From Verrucomicrobiales bacterium (lineage in GTDB: Bacteria; Verrucomicrobiota; Verrucomicrobiia; Verrucomicrobiales; DEV007), in contig JAKISY010000017.1 of NCBI GenBank assembly GCA_021648365.1, forward strand, positions 1 to 58,532: 58,532 bases of DNA, given 5' to 3'. The notes under the pieces were generated by a model, which did not search any database, had not been told where the DNA came from, and worked only from the letters and a program-made list of their open reading frames with translations. Numbering within the stretch: the stretch's first letter is position 1; each line of letters begins with the position of its first letter. Shown here piece by piece: positions 50,381 to 57,629 of this stretch. A program made the translations under genes and the position numbers.

Positions 50381-52045
50381 TCATTCTAGCTGACCAATCT
50401 TTTCCTCCAGTTCCTTTCGATTCCTCTCGTTAGTCTCAGCTTGCAGTGCCTTCTGGAGCCATTGCAGGTCTTTCTTGGTGCAGACATCGTCCACGTTAAG
50501 GATTCCATACCAACGCACTCCCTCCTTGGGATCCGATAAAGCAGAACGGACAACCGTTAACGATTCCTCGGGGTGTAGTTTGGAGGCGAAGAAAACTGCT
50601 GCTTCACGAACCTCATCCGAGTCGTGTGTCGTGCCCCGGAGAATAAGGTTCCTCGAAACCTCGGTCTTGGGTTCCAAGCTCGCAAAAAGGTTGTGGCATT
50701 CGCCTCGATAGGTAGCCGCTCCCTCGGAATCTCCCGTCAAGAAGGCGAGTCGGTCTTGCACAAACTTGGTTCGCTCCGGCAGCTCGTAGAGCTCCAGAAC
50801 CCAACGAGCCTGGAACTGGGGCAAATCCATTTCGGTGCGACGAGACGATACTAGCTTTGCAGCACTCTTGTCCTTGATGCCGAGCCGTGCCAAATCCGCG
50901 ATGATATCACACCAGAAACCCCACTCTGATCCGGTCGATGCGCCCGCCTTCTTGTGGAAAAGTCCGAGAATGAATTCAACGTCTTTGGCGGGCAAACTTG
51001 GTGACTCTCCCTCGGACAATTCATCGGCCTCATCCGACCAAGCACGCAAGGTATCCTCAATCCATGCATTAGTGCCGCGGGGTGCCTTCAGCTCCTTGTA
51101 GGTAGACCACTCAGCCCCGAAACGCTGAAGATGACCTCGGGATATTGGAAGCGTAAACGTGCTTCTCCAGCCGCGCCCATCTTCCGTCCTTTCGTCGTTG
51201 GCGTATACCAAATCCTTTTCACTTTGTCGAGCAGGCTTGCCCAGCAAATCGATCACATCGGCGACGGCGGTTCCGGGCCGCAACCAACCCAAACCTGCAT
51301 CGAATCCTCGGTGTTCCTTAGAGAACGCTATCCACTCCTCGCGGCTCCTGTCTGAAGAAGGCCTCAGCCGCAACGATGCACCTATACGGAAATACGCATT
51401 TTGCGTGATCGCGGAATGGGTCCATTCAAACAGAATCGCCCTGTGGGAATCATTAATCGCTTGGAACTTTTTGATAGCGCCGCTTGGAAGCTGGCTTAAC
51501 TCAATGATGTTGCCGTCAAATTGGGCAAACGTCTTCAATGCAATCGGCCCACACAGACATATTCCTTCGTCGAACCACGGTTTGTCCGTCACAAGAACCA
51601 ACCCATAAGGGACTCCGTCGCCAAAGGTGATCCGATACACCTTGGCGAATGAGTTGTCGGTTGTGCCTACTGCCCCGCCTACGACCTGAAGTTGTGGCTC
51701 TTGCTTCGGAACGAACACCTCCACGGTCAACAACGGGTCATCCGGGATGTCAAACGAAACAAGGTCATCCGAGAAAGTCTTCCACTTCCCGGAGGCGTCA
51801 CGTGCGAGCAAAGAACGTTCTTCTCCAGAAAGCTTCCGCCCGATCTGTTCCTCGAGATAGTCGGCTCCAGCGGCTCCATAAGGTGAATTGGTCTCGGGTA
51901 AAAGCCCAAGCATGTCCTTGGCGCGCTCCCAACTTGTGACTGGAACACGATCTTCAGAGATTCCAGTCAACGCACTCGCCACCAAAAGAAGCATAGCGGT
52001 GAGTTTGGCCATCGAGGAATCCACTGTGGTAAGCGCGTGTTTCAT
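50381..52045 (-). CDS. Secreted HEAT-repeat cassette protein (554 aa)
   Basis: An unusually large cassette product. From the second Met (MAKLTAMLLLVASALTGIS) the N-terminus is a signal peptide, so the true start may be at 52012. The middle is not recognised; ITFGDGVPYGLVLVTDKPWF resembles nothing I can name. The last 120 residues look like HEAT/armadillo repeats (SDEVREAAVFFASKLHPEES, LTVVRSALSDPKEGVRWYGI) and end in a coiled segment. Its GC content is higher than in neighbouring cassettes, suggesting a different source. Confidence 0.65.
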   Translation of the reverse strand: MKHALTTVDSSMAKLTAMLLLVASALTGISEDRVPVTSWERAKDMLGLLPETNSPYGAAGADYLEEQIGRKLSGEERSLLARDASGKWKTFSDDLVSFDIPDDPLLTVEVFVPKQEPQLQVVGGAVGTTDNSFAKVYRITFGDGVPYGLVLVTDKPWFDEGICLCGPIALKTFAQFDGNIIELSQLPSGAIKKFQAINDSHRAILFEWTHSAITQNAYFRIGASLRLRPSSDRSREEWIAFSKEHRGFDAGLGWLRPGTAVADVIDLLGKPARQSEKDLVYANDERTEDGRGWRSTFTLPISRGHLQRFGAEWSTYKELKAPRGTNAWIEDTLRAWSDEADELSEGESPSLPAKDVEFILGLFHKKAGASTGSEWGFWCDIIADLARLGIKDKSAAKLVSSRRTEMDLPQFQARWVLELYELPERTKFVQDRLAFLTGDSEGAATYRGECHNLFASLEPKTEVSRNLILRGTTHDSDEVREAAVFFASKLHPEESLTVVRSALSDPKEGVRWYGILNVDDVCTKKDLQWLQKALQAETNERNRKELEEKIGQLE

Positions 52046-52050
52046 TTTTT

Positions 52051-52177
52051 GTCGAAGGTCAAGTCACACCGCATCCCTGAGTGGGAGCGCGCGTTGACGA
52101 AGAGTTTGATGGTTAAAATTAAAGTGAATCATAACTACGGGGCAGCTCAGGGATTCAGGGCTGACTTGACGTTCGAC
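52051..52177 (-). other. attC site 4
   Basis: GTCGAAGGTCAAGTCACACC to CTGACTTGACGTTCGAC. Arms ATCCCTGAG/CTCAGGGAT are complementary. Very similar to site 9 at 56016-56141. Confidence 0.85.
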
Positions 52178-52681
52178 GCCTTTGTCTTCAAGTTTCACCG
52201 TTGCCAGAGTTTTCGGCTTGTGTCCTGGTATATTCTTCACGCGCCAAGTTGAAAAATTGTCCATTCTCAGCGATTTAGGCTGCTTTTTCCATTCGGGTTT
52301 ACGGAGGTAATGCCATACGTATTCGGACAAAAAACCTGCTTTTTTCGTCTTTAACAAGACATCCAAATATTCGTCGTTCGATTTGCTGTCTGCGCTCAAC
52401 TCCTCCCAAACATCACACATAAAGCTTCGGGTCTCCAACTCTTCGTCGAATGAATATCGATACTTTTCTTCTTTGGGATTGAGCTCGAGAAAGCGCTCAT
52501 TAACCCAGAGTGCCCGAGACCCACCATACGACACCCATGCCGCAAACACAGCTTCTGACTCCTTGAACAGCGATTCATCCAAGATCAAGCTAGAGAGAAG
52601 AGTGTCTGATGAATCAGTCTGTCCAAAACCCTTCAGGATAAAGCTAATGGTCAGAATTGCGATCGTGGCAGAGAGTCTCAT
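52064..52681 (-). CDS. Secreted cassette protein, unknown function (205 aa)
   Basis: A signal peptide occupies about residues 1-20 (MRLSATIAILTISFILKGFG). The mature part is acidic to neutral with SLILDESLFKESEAVFAAWV and LRKPEWKKQPKSLRMDNFST and no named domain. The C-terminal 38 residues are translated from attC site 4, so the native end is probably variable. No family recognised. Confidence 0.6.
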   Translation of the reverse strand: MRLSATIAILTISFILKGFGQTDSSDTLLSSLILDESLFKESEAVFAAWVSYGGSRALWVNERFLELNPKEEKYRYSFDEELETRSFMCDVWEELSADSKSNDEYLDVLLKTKKAGFLSEYVWHYLRKPEWKKQPKSLRMDNFSTWRVKNIPGHKPKTLATVKLEDKGVERQVSPESLSCPVVMIHFNFNHQTLRQRALPLRDAV

Positions 52682-52692
52682 TATTTTATTTC

Positions 52693-53044
52693 GTCGAACG
52701 TTTCGAGTGAGCGGACCACCTACTGGCAGCGAGCTTTCGTATTCAGATTAAAGGTTAAAGTTTTCATTTAGATTTTAATTTAAAGCGGGGTAGGTGGTTC
52801 GCTCGACTCGCTTCCATGAGAAGGTAGTCAAATTTTTGGAAAGTCGACGGAAGCTTTCACGGTGATTGGTGATTGTCCGAACTTCGATGATTTAACAGAG
52901 GCATCGTTGACACAGATAGCATGTTTCTAGTCGCCAAGATCAACGCCGATAGTTAATGAGGGTATTTTAGTTTTCATAAGGCAGTTAGTCTATCACAACA
53001 CGCTCACGTGCTGTCAACTACCTTCTCATCTAATCTTGTTCGCT
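52693..53044 (-). other. attC site 5, interrupted by an inserted element
   Basis: The left 118 bp (GTCGAACGTTTCGAGTGAGC to GGTTCGCTCGACTCG) are almost identical to site 8 (55775-55902). The closing TTGTTCGCT of the site appears only at 53036-53044, after the inserted element at 52811-53035. Confidence 0.75.
52811..53035. mobile_element. MITE-like element inserted in attC site 5
   Basis: ATGAGAAGGTAGTCAA (52816-52831) and TCAACTACCTTCTCAT (53014-53029) are near-perfect inverted termini enclosing a 214-bp stretch without coding capacity. Compared with intact site 8, exactly the segment 52811-53035 is extra. This fits a small non-autonomous transposable element; flanking duplications are not clear. 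Confidence 0.6.
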
Positions 53045-53103
53045 GTGGGTTTATTTCTTGTGGTAAACTTCACGCCGGTGACTTACTCTCACGATCTCAA
53101 TAA

Positions 53104-53217
53104 TTACTCTTTGTTCTTAAATTTCATAGATGACCCAATAATTTCCAATTCGAATTCGATAGGCTCAATCGCTGCCATGCATCTTAATGCAACCATGAGG
53201 TCGGGGGGGTATGGACC
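53104..53217 (-). pseudogene. 3' part of a cassette gene split by the IS481 element
   Basis: Minus-strand frame PYPPDLMVALRCMAAIEPIE followed by FELEIIGSSMKFKNKE and a TAA at 53104. It ends just before the IS. The 5' part with a signal peptide lies at 54537-54616 on the other side. No family recognised. Confidence 0.5.
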
Positions 53218-53273
53218 GGGGACATGGGTTACAGATAGACTGGGGACATAGGTAACAGTAAAGACAGGGCAAT

Positions 53274-54482
53274 ATGCCTTGGAAAACTGAATTACCTATG
53301 GAACTACGACAACGATTTGTAAGCCTTGCCCAGAGCGGGCATTTCACTATCAGCGAACTGTGTGAGCAGTTTTCTATTTCACGAAAAACTGGTCATAAAT
53401 GGGTTAAGCGTTACCGAGATTTTGGACGAGCTGGTCTAGCCGATCGAAGTCGTTCCCCGAGGAACTCACCTGGGAAAACCGACGTTTCTATTGAGCGTTT
53501 GATTGTTTCTGAGCGCCGCAAAAGACCAACTTGGGGAGCTAAAAAAATACGCCAGATTCTGAAGACTAAATACGGCGTTAAGCAAGTGCCAGCAGTGAGC
53601 ACTGTTGGTGACATATTAAAGCGTAACGGTTTGGTGAAAGCTCGACGAAGACGCGGGGAAGCCTTTCATGTTAAACGTGGCGATTTGACCCCACCAAGTC
53701 ACAACAATCACGTCTGGGGGGTGGATTTCAAAGGTTGGTTCCCACTGGGAAATGGCAGTCGCTGTGATCCTCTGACAGTGTCAGATTTACACAGCAGATA
53801 CATACTGCGCGCGCAGGCACTTCCGCAGGCAACGCAATACTGGACGAAGCGCGCATTTCGCTCATTATTCAAGCAGTATGGGCTCCCAGAGATTATTCGG
53901 GTAGATAATGGGGCACCCTTTGCAACGATTGGAGCAGGAGGCTTGAGTAAGCTTAGCGTGTGGTGGATTGGGCTGGGGATTAGAGTTGAATACAGTCGCC
54001 CAGGGTGCCCGCAGGACAATGGTTGCCATGAGCGCATGCATCGAACAATGAAAGCTGAGTGCTGTCGTCCTTCCAGCCCTAATCGAAATGCTCAGCAACA
54101 AAGATTTGATCGCTGGCGTAAGGATTTTAATTCGGAAAGACCGCACGAAAGTTTATCGCTAAAATTTCCTGCTGAAATCTATCAAGCCTCAACAAGAAGG
54201 CTTGATGAGAGTATTAAAATTCACCTTTATGATCCGGCTACGGAAACACGCAAAGTTAACATGACTGGGTATATTTCAATCAAAGGCAATCGCCATTTGG
54301 TGGGAGAAGCATTTGCTGGAACCAAGGTATCGATTGAACAAACCCCAGAGAGCGGCCTGATAAGGGTTCAATATGGAAATGTGAAGCTGGGAATCATTGA
54401 GAACACCCCCAACGCTCGGCTTCGGCCTACGGCCTCAGCCGAGCGTTGGGGGGATAGCGCTTGCGCTTCTCCCAGCACATGA
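53274..54482 (+). CDS. IS481-family transposase
   Basis: The 402 residues have an N-terminal helix-turn-helix (about 5-65; FTISELCEQFSISRKTGHKW), a second DNA-binding segment, and the RNase-H-like integrase core with DDE residues. The DDE motifs are the first Asp in VWGVDFKGWF, the second in IIRVDNGAPF and the Glu in DNGCHERMHRTMKAE, followed by FNSERPHESL typical of IS481/IS3. The last about 25 residues are encoded by a GC-rich hairpin (54406-54452) rather than by family-like sequence. The frame is intact, so the enzyme may be active. Orientation is opposite to the surrounding cassette genes. Confidence 0.9.
   Translation: MPWKTELPMELRQRFVSLAQSGHFTISELCEQFSISRKTGHKWVKRYRDFGRAGLADRSRSPRNSPGKTDVSIERLIVSERRKRPTWGAKKIRQILKTKYGVKQVPAVSTVGDILKRNGLVKARRRRGEAFHVKRGDLTPPSHNNHVWGVDFKGWFPLGNGSRCDPLTVSDLHSRYILRAQALPQATQYWTKRAFRSLFKQYGLPEIIRVDNGAPFATIGAGGLSKLSVWWIGLGIRVEYSRPGCPQDNGCHERMHRTMKAECCRPSSPNRNAQQQRFDRWRKDFNSERPHESLSLKFPAEIYQASTRRLDESIKIHLYDPATETRKVNMTGYISIKGNRHLVGEAFAGTKVSIEQTPESGLIRVQYGNVKLGIIENTPNARLRPTASAERWGDSACASPST
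54406..54452. repeat. Perfect GC-rich palindrome at the 3' end of the IS481 transposase
   Basis: CCCCCAACGCTCGGCT (54406-54421) and AGCCGAGCGTTGGGGG (54437-54452) form a perfect 16-bp stem with a 15-base loop. It is coding for the last residues of the transposase and could act as a hairpin terminator or be a REP-like insert. Confidence 0.75.
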
Positions 54483-54536
54483 GATCATGCTAAAAGTGTT
54501 ACCTATGTGTCCGGTCAATGTGTAACCCATGTCCCC

Positions 54537-54616
54537 GCCCGCACCATGGGCCCAGCATCCTTAGTCAAACTTATGCCAAGGGTAAGCAGGCAAACTGTCA
54601 GAGTAACGCGGATCAT
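54537..54616 (-). pseudogene. 5' part of the cassette gene split by the IS481 element
   Basis: From an ATG at 54616 the minus strand encodes MIRVTLTVCLLTLGISLTKD, a signal-peptide-like N-terminus, and then runs into the IS terminus. Its continuation is at 53104-53217. The ATG lies next to attC site 6, as expected for a cassette gene. Confidence 0.5.
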
Positions 54617-54625
54617 TTATCTTTA

Positions 54626-54751
54626 GCCGAACGTCGAGCTCACCCAGCACTGAGCTGGCAGCGAGCTTTGACGAAGGAGTTGATGGTTAAAGTCATGTGG
54701 ATTTTTAACAACGAGGCGGCTCAGTGCTTGGTGTGCAGCGTCTTGTTCGCT
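54626..54751 (-). other. attC site 6
   Basis: AGCCGAACGTCGAGCTCACC to GCAGCGTCTTGTTCGCT, with complementary arms CAGCACTGAGC/GCTCAGTGC. Length about 126 bp. Confidence 0.85.
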
Positions 54752-55218
54752 GCGGTATTTGTTAGGGGGCGATGCTCGGTTTCCTCTTGCGTGTCTAGCT
54801 CCAAAATTCTGCATTCATATTTTGTTGTAAGAAGACTACGCAATTCGTCATGGAATTTCTTCATATCACTTTCGATGAAGGTCATAACGTCGTAGTTCTT
54901 ACCAAATTCTGCCGCAAATGGATTCCAAAGGCTGCGCACAACAGATCTCCCGCAAATCACTCGAAATGACTGACTCCTGTAGGCAACGACTAGATTCGCT
55001 GTCACGAACGAATTGGGCACGCCAATCTCGATCTCGGTGTCCAGTCGCTTCTGAAAACAATACTCTTGGATGTCAGTCATCACGTTGGGCAGAGTAGTTG
55101 TCATGAATCCTTTCAAAATTCTGCTCGCCGGCACAACCTCACCTTCGAGAAATTTGCGATGGTCGACGATAAGTCCCGTCTTCGTTGCTCTTGAGTGTAG
55201 TAGGCTGCGATACTTCAT
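54721..55218 (-). CDS. Cassette protein, unknown function (165 aa)
   Basis: The soluble-looking product starts MKYRSLLHSRATKTGLIVDH and contains PNVMTDIQEYCFQKRLDTEI, EIGVPNSFVTANLVVAYRSQ and SFRVICGRSVVRSLWNPFAA. No signal peptide. No family recognised. The last residues (TNTAANKTLHTKH) come from attC site 6. Confidence 0.6.
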   Translation of the reverse strand: MKYRSLLHSRATKTGLIVDHRKFLEGEVVPASRILKGFMTTTLPNVMTDIQEYCFQKRLDTEIEIGVPNSFVTANLVVAYRSQSFRVICGRSVVRSLWNPFAAEFGKNYDVMTFIESDMKKFHDELRSLLTTKYECRILELDTQEETEHRPLTNTAANKTLHTKH

Positions 55219-55225
55219 TTCTTCA

Positions 55226-55350
55226 GCGAACGTAGAGCACAGGCAACCCGCTAGCGGGGGCGCGTGTGAACGAAGAGGTTAATGGTTAAAGTTTTCTTTA
55301 GGTTACAACTAAAGGCGAGTAGCGGGTTGCTCTGCTGCGTTTTGTTGGGC
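55226..55350 (-). other. attC site 7
   Basis: GCGAACGTAGAGCACAGGCA to GCTGCGTTTTGTTGGGC with arms CAACCCGCTA/TAGCGGGTTG. Closely related to sites 2 and 10. Confidence 0.9.
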
Positions 55351-55385
55351 TTGCACTTTTTCCTGAGCGTGTTTGTATATGAATG

Positions 55386-55748
55386 TTAAGGCCCATCTGC
55401 AGACCTTCTTATCTTAATGTTTTCCAATCTACTTTCATCATCAAAATACCATTTTGCACTGTAGCCTATATTTGATACTGGACTTGTTAAGTAAAAACAA
55501 ATGGGTATTGGTCCGATTACATTTGTGTCAGAATGTATTTTTTCTTCCAGGCTATGTTTGCTGTTATGCATTCGTGGAGAATTATCCAATATTATTGGTT
55601 CCGCAATCTCACGACTTGTTCCTATGGGGGTTTTCCGAAGAAGAGAGCTTCGAATTGATTCGCTAGAACGAAATCGACAAGGCACGCAACCGCTCAAGAT
55701 TATGCAGATGCAAATTATGACATATTTTTTTGTATCGGAGATTGTCAT
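55386..55748 (-). CDS. Cassette-encoded putative lipoprotein (120 aa)
   Basis: A hydrophobic segment (VIICICIILSGC) ends in a lipobox with Cys21, predicting a lipoprotein. The mature part contains SSLLRKTPIGTSREIAEPII and a C-terminal KWYFDDESRLENIKIRR. No family recognised. The stop lies about 36 bp outside attC site 7. Confidence 0.6.
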   Translation of the reverse strand: MTISDTKKYVIICICIILSGCVPCRFRSSESIRSSLLRKTPIGTSREIAEPIILDNSPRMHNSKHSLEEKIHSDTNVIGPIPICFYLTSPVSNIGYSAKWYFDDESRLENIKIRRSADGP

Positions 55749-55774
55749 GATTTTAGAAGTAGTAATTCTTTATT

Positions 55775-55902
55775 GCCCAACGTTTCGAGTGAGCGGACCA
55801 CCTACTGGCAGCGAGCTTTCGTATTCAGATTAAAGGTTAAAGTTTTCATTTAGATTTCAACTCAAAGCGGGGTAGGTGGTTCGCTCCACTCGTTTGTTCG
55901 CT
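55775..55902 (-). other. attC site 8
   Basis: GCCCAACGTTTCGAGTGAGC to CACTCGTTTGTTCGCT, arms GACCACCTAC/GTAGGTGGTT. It is the intact twin of interrupted site 5. Confidence 0.9.
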
Positions 55903-56015
55903 GAGTTGTTTGGTGAAGGTTTTGCTGTTTCTTGCGCTTTCTGACGAAAGTATTTCCCAAAATTTATTCTGGATTCTGTGAGCTAGCTTATGTGTGAATT
56001 GGGAGTTTATTTTGC
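55903..56015. other. Very small cassette without a convincing ORF
   Basis: Only about 113 bp separate attC sites 8 and 9. No start codon followed by a reasonable frame is seen on either strand. It may be a non-coding cassette, a promoter or RNA cassette, or a deletion remnant. Confidence 0.5.
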
Positions 56016-56141
56016 AGCGAACGTCAAGTCACACCGCATCCCTGAGTGGGAGCGCGTATTGACGAAGCGGTTGAGGGTTAAAATTAGAGTGAATCATAAC
56101 TACGAGGCGGCTCAGGGATTCGGTGCTGACTATTGTTCGCT
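56016..56141 (-). other. attC site 9
   Basis: AGCGAACGTCAAGTCACACC to GCTGACTATTGTTCGCT, arms ATCCCTGAG/CTCAGGGAT. Very similar to site 4. Confidence 0.9.
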
Positions 56142-56546
56142 GTTGATTAGTGTTAGTGTGTTTGGGTGAGAATCAAGCAGTCGCCCGCTAAAATAGAATG
56201 AAGTCATTGTATCTTCAAACGATTCTCGCGTAATAAATCCATTCTCGAGAACAGCAAGAACAACGTTCCCTCCTTCATCCCTCGTTCGGCAATAGAGCCC
56301 TGGATCGCGATCTGTGTGAGCATGTCCAATTACCTCCAAAAATATGATATCCCCATCGATTTCCCAATATGCATCCGTCAGCAAGCAATCCTCTGATTGT
56401 AACCCAAGTCGCTGAAGGTCCTTTAATTCATCTCCAAGTGGATGGATCGGAATGTATCGCCATTGGTGCTGCCGGTGCAGGTAGGCAGATTCTGGAGAAT
56501 GTTTCACTCTCGATGTGAAGTCAGATACACGTTCAGCCTGTGTCAT
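56130..56546 (-). CDS. Cassette protein, unknown function (138 aa)
   Basis: The soluble-looking product starts MTQAERVSDFTSRVKHSPES and includes WRYIPIHPLGDELKDLQRLG, WEIDGDIIFLEVIGHAHTDR and GNVVLAVLENGFITRESFED. No signal peptide or known motif. The stop lies inside attC site 9. Confidence 0.6.
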   Translation of the reverse strand: MTQAERVSDFTSRVKHSPESAYLHRQHQWRYIPIHPLGDELKDLQRLGLQSEDCLLTDAYWEIDGDIIFLEVIGHAHTDRDPGLYCRTRDEGGNVVLAVLENGFITRESFEDTMTSFYFSGRLLDSHPNTLTLINSEQ

Positions 56547-56555
56547 AGTTTTTCC

Positions 56556-56682
56556 AGCGAACGTAGAGCACAGGCAACCCGCTACTGGCGGCGAGCTTTC
56601 GTGTTCAAGTTAAGGGTTAAAGTTTTCATTTAGGTTTTGACTGGAGGCGAGTAGCGGGTTGCTCTGCTGCGTTTTGTTCTGC
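56556..56682 (-). other. attC site 10
   Basis: AGCGAACGTAGAGCACAGGC to GCTGCGTTTTGTTCTGC, arms CAACCCGCTACT/AGTAGCGGGTTG. Nearly the same as site 7. Confidence 0.9.
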
Positions 56683-56683
56683 A

Positions 56684-57046
56684 TTAATTGTCCACGTAAA
56701 CTTCGATATCAAAACCGCAATCTGTTGAAAGTCTGGCAAGGTGATTTGGAATAGAAAAGGGATAGGAAGCACCCTCCACATAGACGGCGAGATGCAACGT
56801 GAAATCTTCGCTTCCATTCTTTAAGCTGATCAATAAATCGCGATTCCTTTCTATTTCATTGCAAAGCTGCTCCATGTCTTCATCCCACAGTTCATCACGC
56901 GGATAAACCATATCCCATACCCAAAGCCTAAGACCCTCTCGTTCTAATTCAACCTGCATGAGTTTAAAAAAAGGCGATGCCTTGTCGTCACTTCTTGTGC
57001 AGCGAATGAGAGCATTCGTCATTCTTGGACTGTAAATAGACGCCAT
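56684..57046 (-). CDS. Cassette protein, possibly DUF4279-like (120 aa)
   Basis: I place the start at MASIYSPRMTNALIRCTRSD; a longer frame would begin inside attC site 11. The C-terminal half (EDFTLHLAVYVEGASYPFSI, PNHLARLSTDCGFDIEVYV) resembles the end of DUF4279 immunity-like proteins; the match is weak and from memory. No signal peptide. Stop just outside attC site 10. Confidence 0.55.
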   Translation of the reverse strand: MASIYSPRMTNALIRCTRSDDKASPFFKLMQVELEREGLRLWVWDMVYPRDELWDEDMEQLCNEIERNRDLLISLKNGSEDFTLHLAVYVEGASYPFSIPNHLARLSTDCGFDIEVYVDN

Positions 57047-57054
57047 TATTTTGA

Positions 57055-57180
57055 GCAGAACGTTTCGAGTGAGCTTCCGCCTACTGGCAGCGAGCTTTCG
57101 CATTCGGGTTAATTGTTAAAGTTTTCATTTTGATTTCAACTCAAAGCGAGTAGGCGGTTAGCTCGACTCGTTTGTTCGGT
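57055..57180 (-). other. attC site 11
   Basis: AGCAGAACGTTTCGAGTGAG to CGACTCGTTTGTTCGGT, arms CCGCCTACT/AGTAGGCGG. Same subtype as sites 5 and 8. Confidence 0.9.
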
Positions 57181-57188
57181 GCTTCGGT

Positions 57189-57497
57189 TTATCCAGGGCC
57201 TCCACCCAAGGCAACTCGGTCGCCAACCCCAAAACTACGAATATACCGTCCAAGTAGAGTATGATTGTATGACACGTTTGAAGGAGTAAGTCGATCTTCA
57301 ATCCAAAACAGAGGTTTGTAGCGTCGAAAATACGCCGCCTGCTTCTTCACTCGCGCTGAGGACGTAGTTCCTGCCGAAATTTCGCCCTCAAGAGAATCCC
57401 ATAGCGATTTTGATGCAGGTCCGACGCTAATAACATAGCCTATGACGGCAATCACCGGTATCAGAGAAAGGATGAGCAATTTGAATTTAGTCTTCAT
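57189..57497 (-). CDS. Cassette-encoded membrane-anchored protein (102 aa)
   Basis: One N-terminal hydrophobic segment (KLLILSLIPVIAVIGYVISV) predicts a signal anchor or signal peptide. The remainder contains KQAAYFRRYKPLFWIEDRLT and a Gly-rich end (GVGDRVALGGGPG). No family recognised. A GTG three codons upstream is an alternative start. Confidence 0.55.
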   Translation of the reverse strand: MKTKFKLLILSLIPVIAVIGYVISVGPASKSLWDSLEGEISAGTTSSARVKKQAAYFRRYKPLFWIEDRLTPSNVSYNHTLLGRYIRSFGVGDRVALGGGPG

Positions 57498-57504
57498 TAT
57501 TTTC

Positions 57505-57629
57505 ACCGAACGTCAAAGTCATCCTACGCCTGACCGAGGGCGCGCTCCGACTTCTGGGTTGATGGTTGAGTGGTCATGGCGGATTGAACTCGCGGCGGGT
57601 CAGGCGTTAGGAGCGATGCCTTGTTCGAC
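57505..57629 (-). other. attC site 12
   Basis: ACCGAACGTCAAAGTCATCC to CGATGCCTTGTTCGAC, arms CTACGCCTGACC/GGTCAGGCGTTAG. A subtype with a different stem from the rest. Confidence 0.85.

Larger units (their letters stand above)
53218..54536. mobile_element. Complete IS481-family insertion sequence
   Basis: Terminal inverted repeats of 40 bp (53218-53257 and 54497-54536) share GGGGACATGGGTTACA at the tip and ACATAGGTAACA at the inner end, with about six mismatches. Each terminus holds two related units (GGGGACATGGGTTAC and GGGACATAGGTAAC). The element of about 1319 bp contains one transposase. I could not find a convincing target duplication. Confidence 0.85.

Noticed and set aside
51159..51608. 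149-codon plus-strand frame in the HEAT-repeat cassette gene
   Set aside because: Opposite to the longer frame with signal peptide and HEAT repeats.
52383..52751. Plus-strand frame ending in RVSGPPTGSELSYSD, with a similar end in the frame at 55501-55833
   Set aside because: The common ending comes only from reading through two near-identical attC sites; it is not evidence of related proteins.
53036..53251. 71-codon plus-strand frame next to the IS481 element
   Set aside because: It starts in the attC core and ends in the IS terminus; the minus-strand split gene explains the region better.
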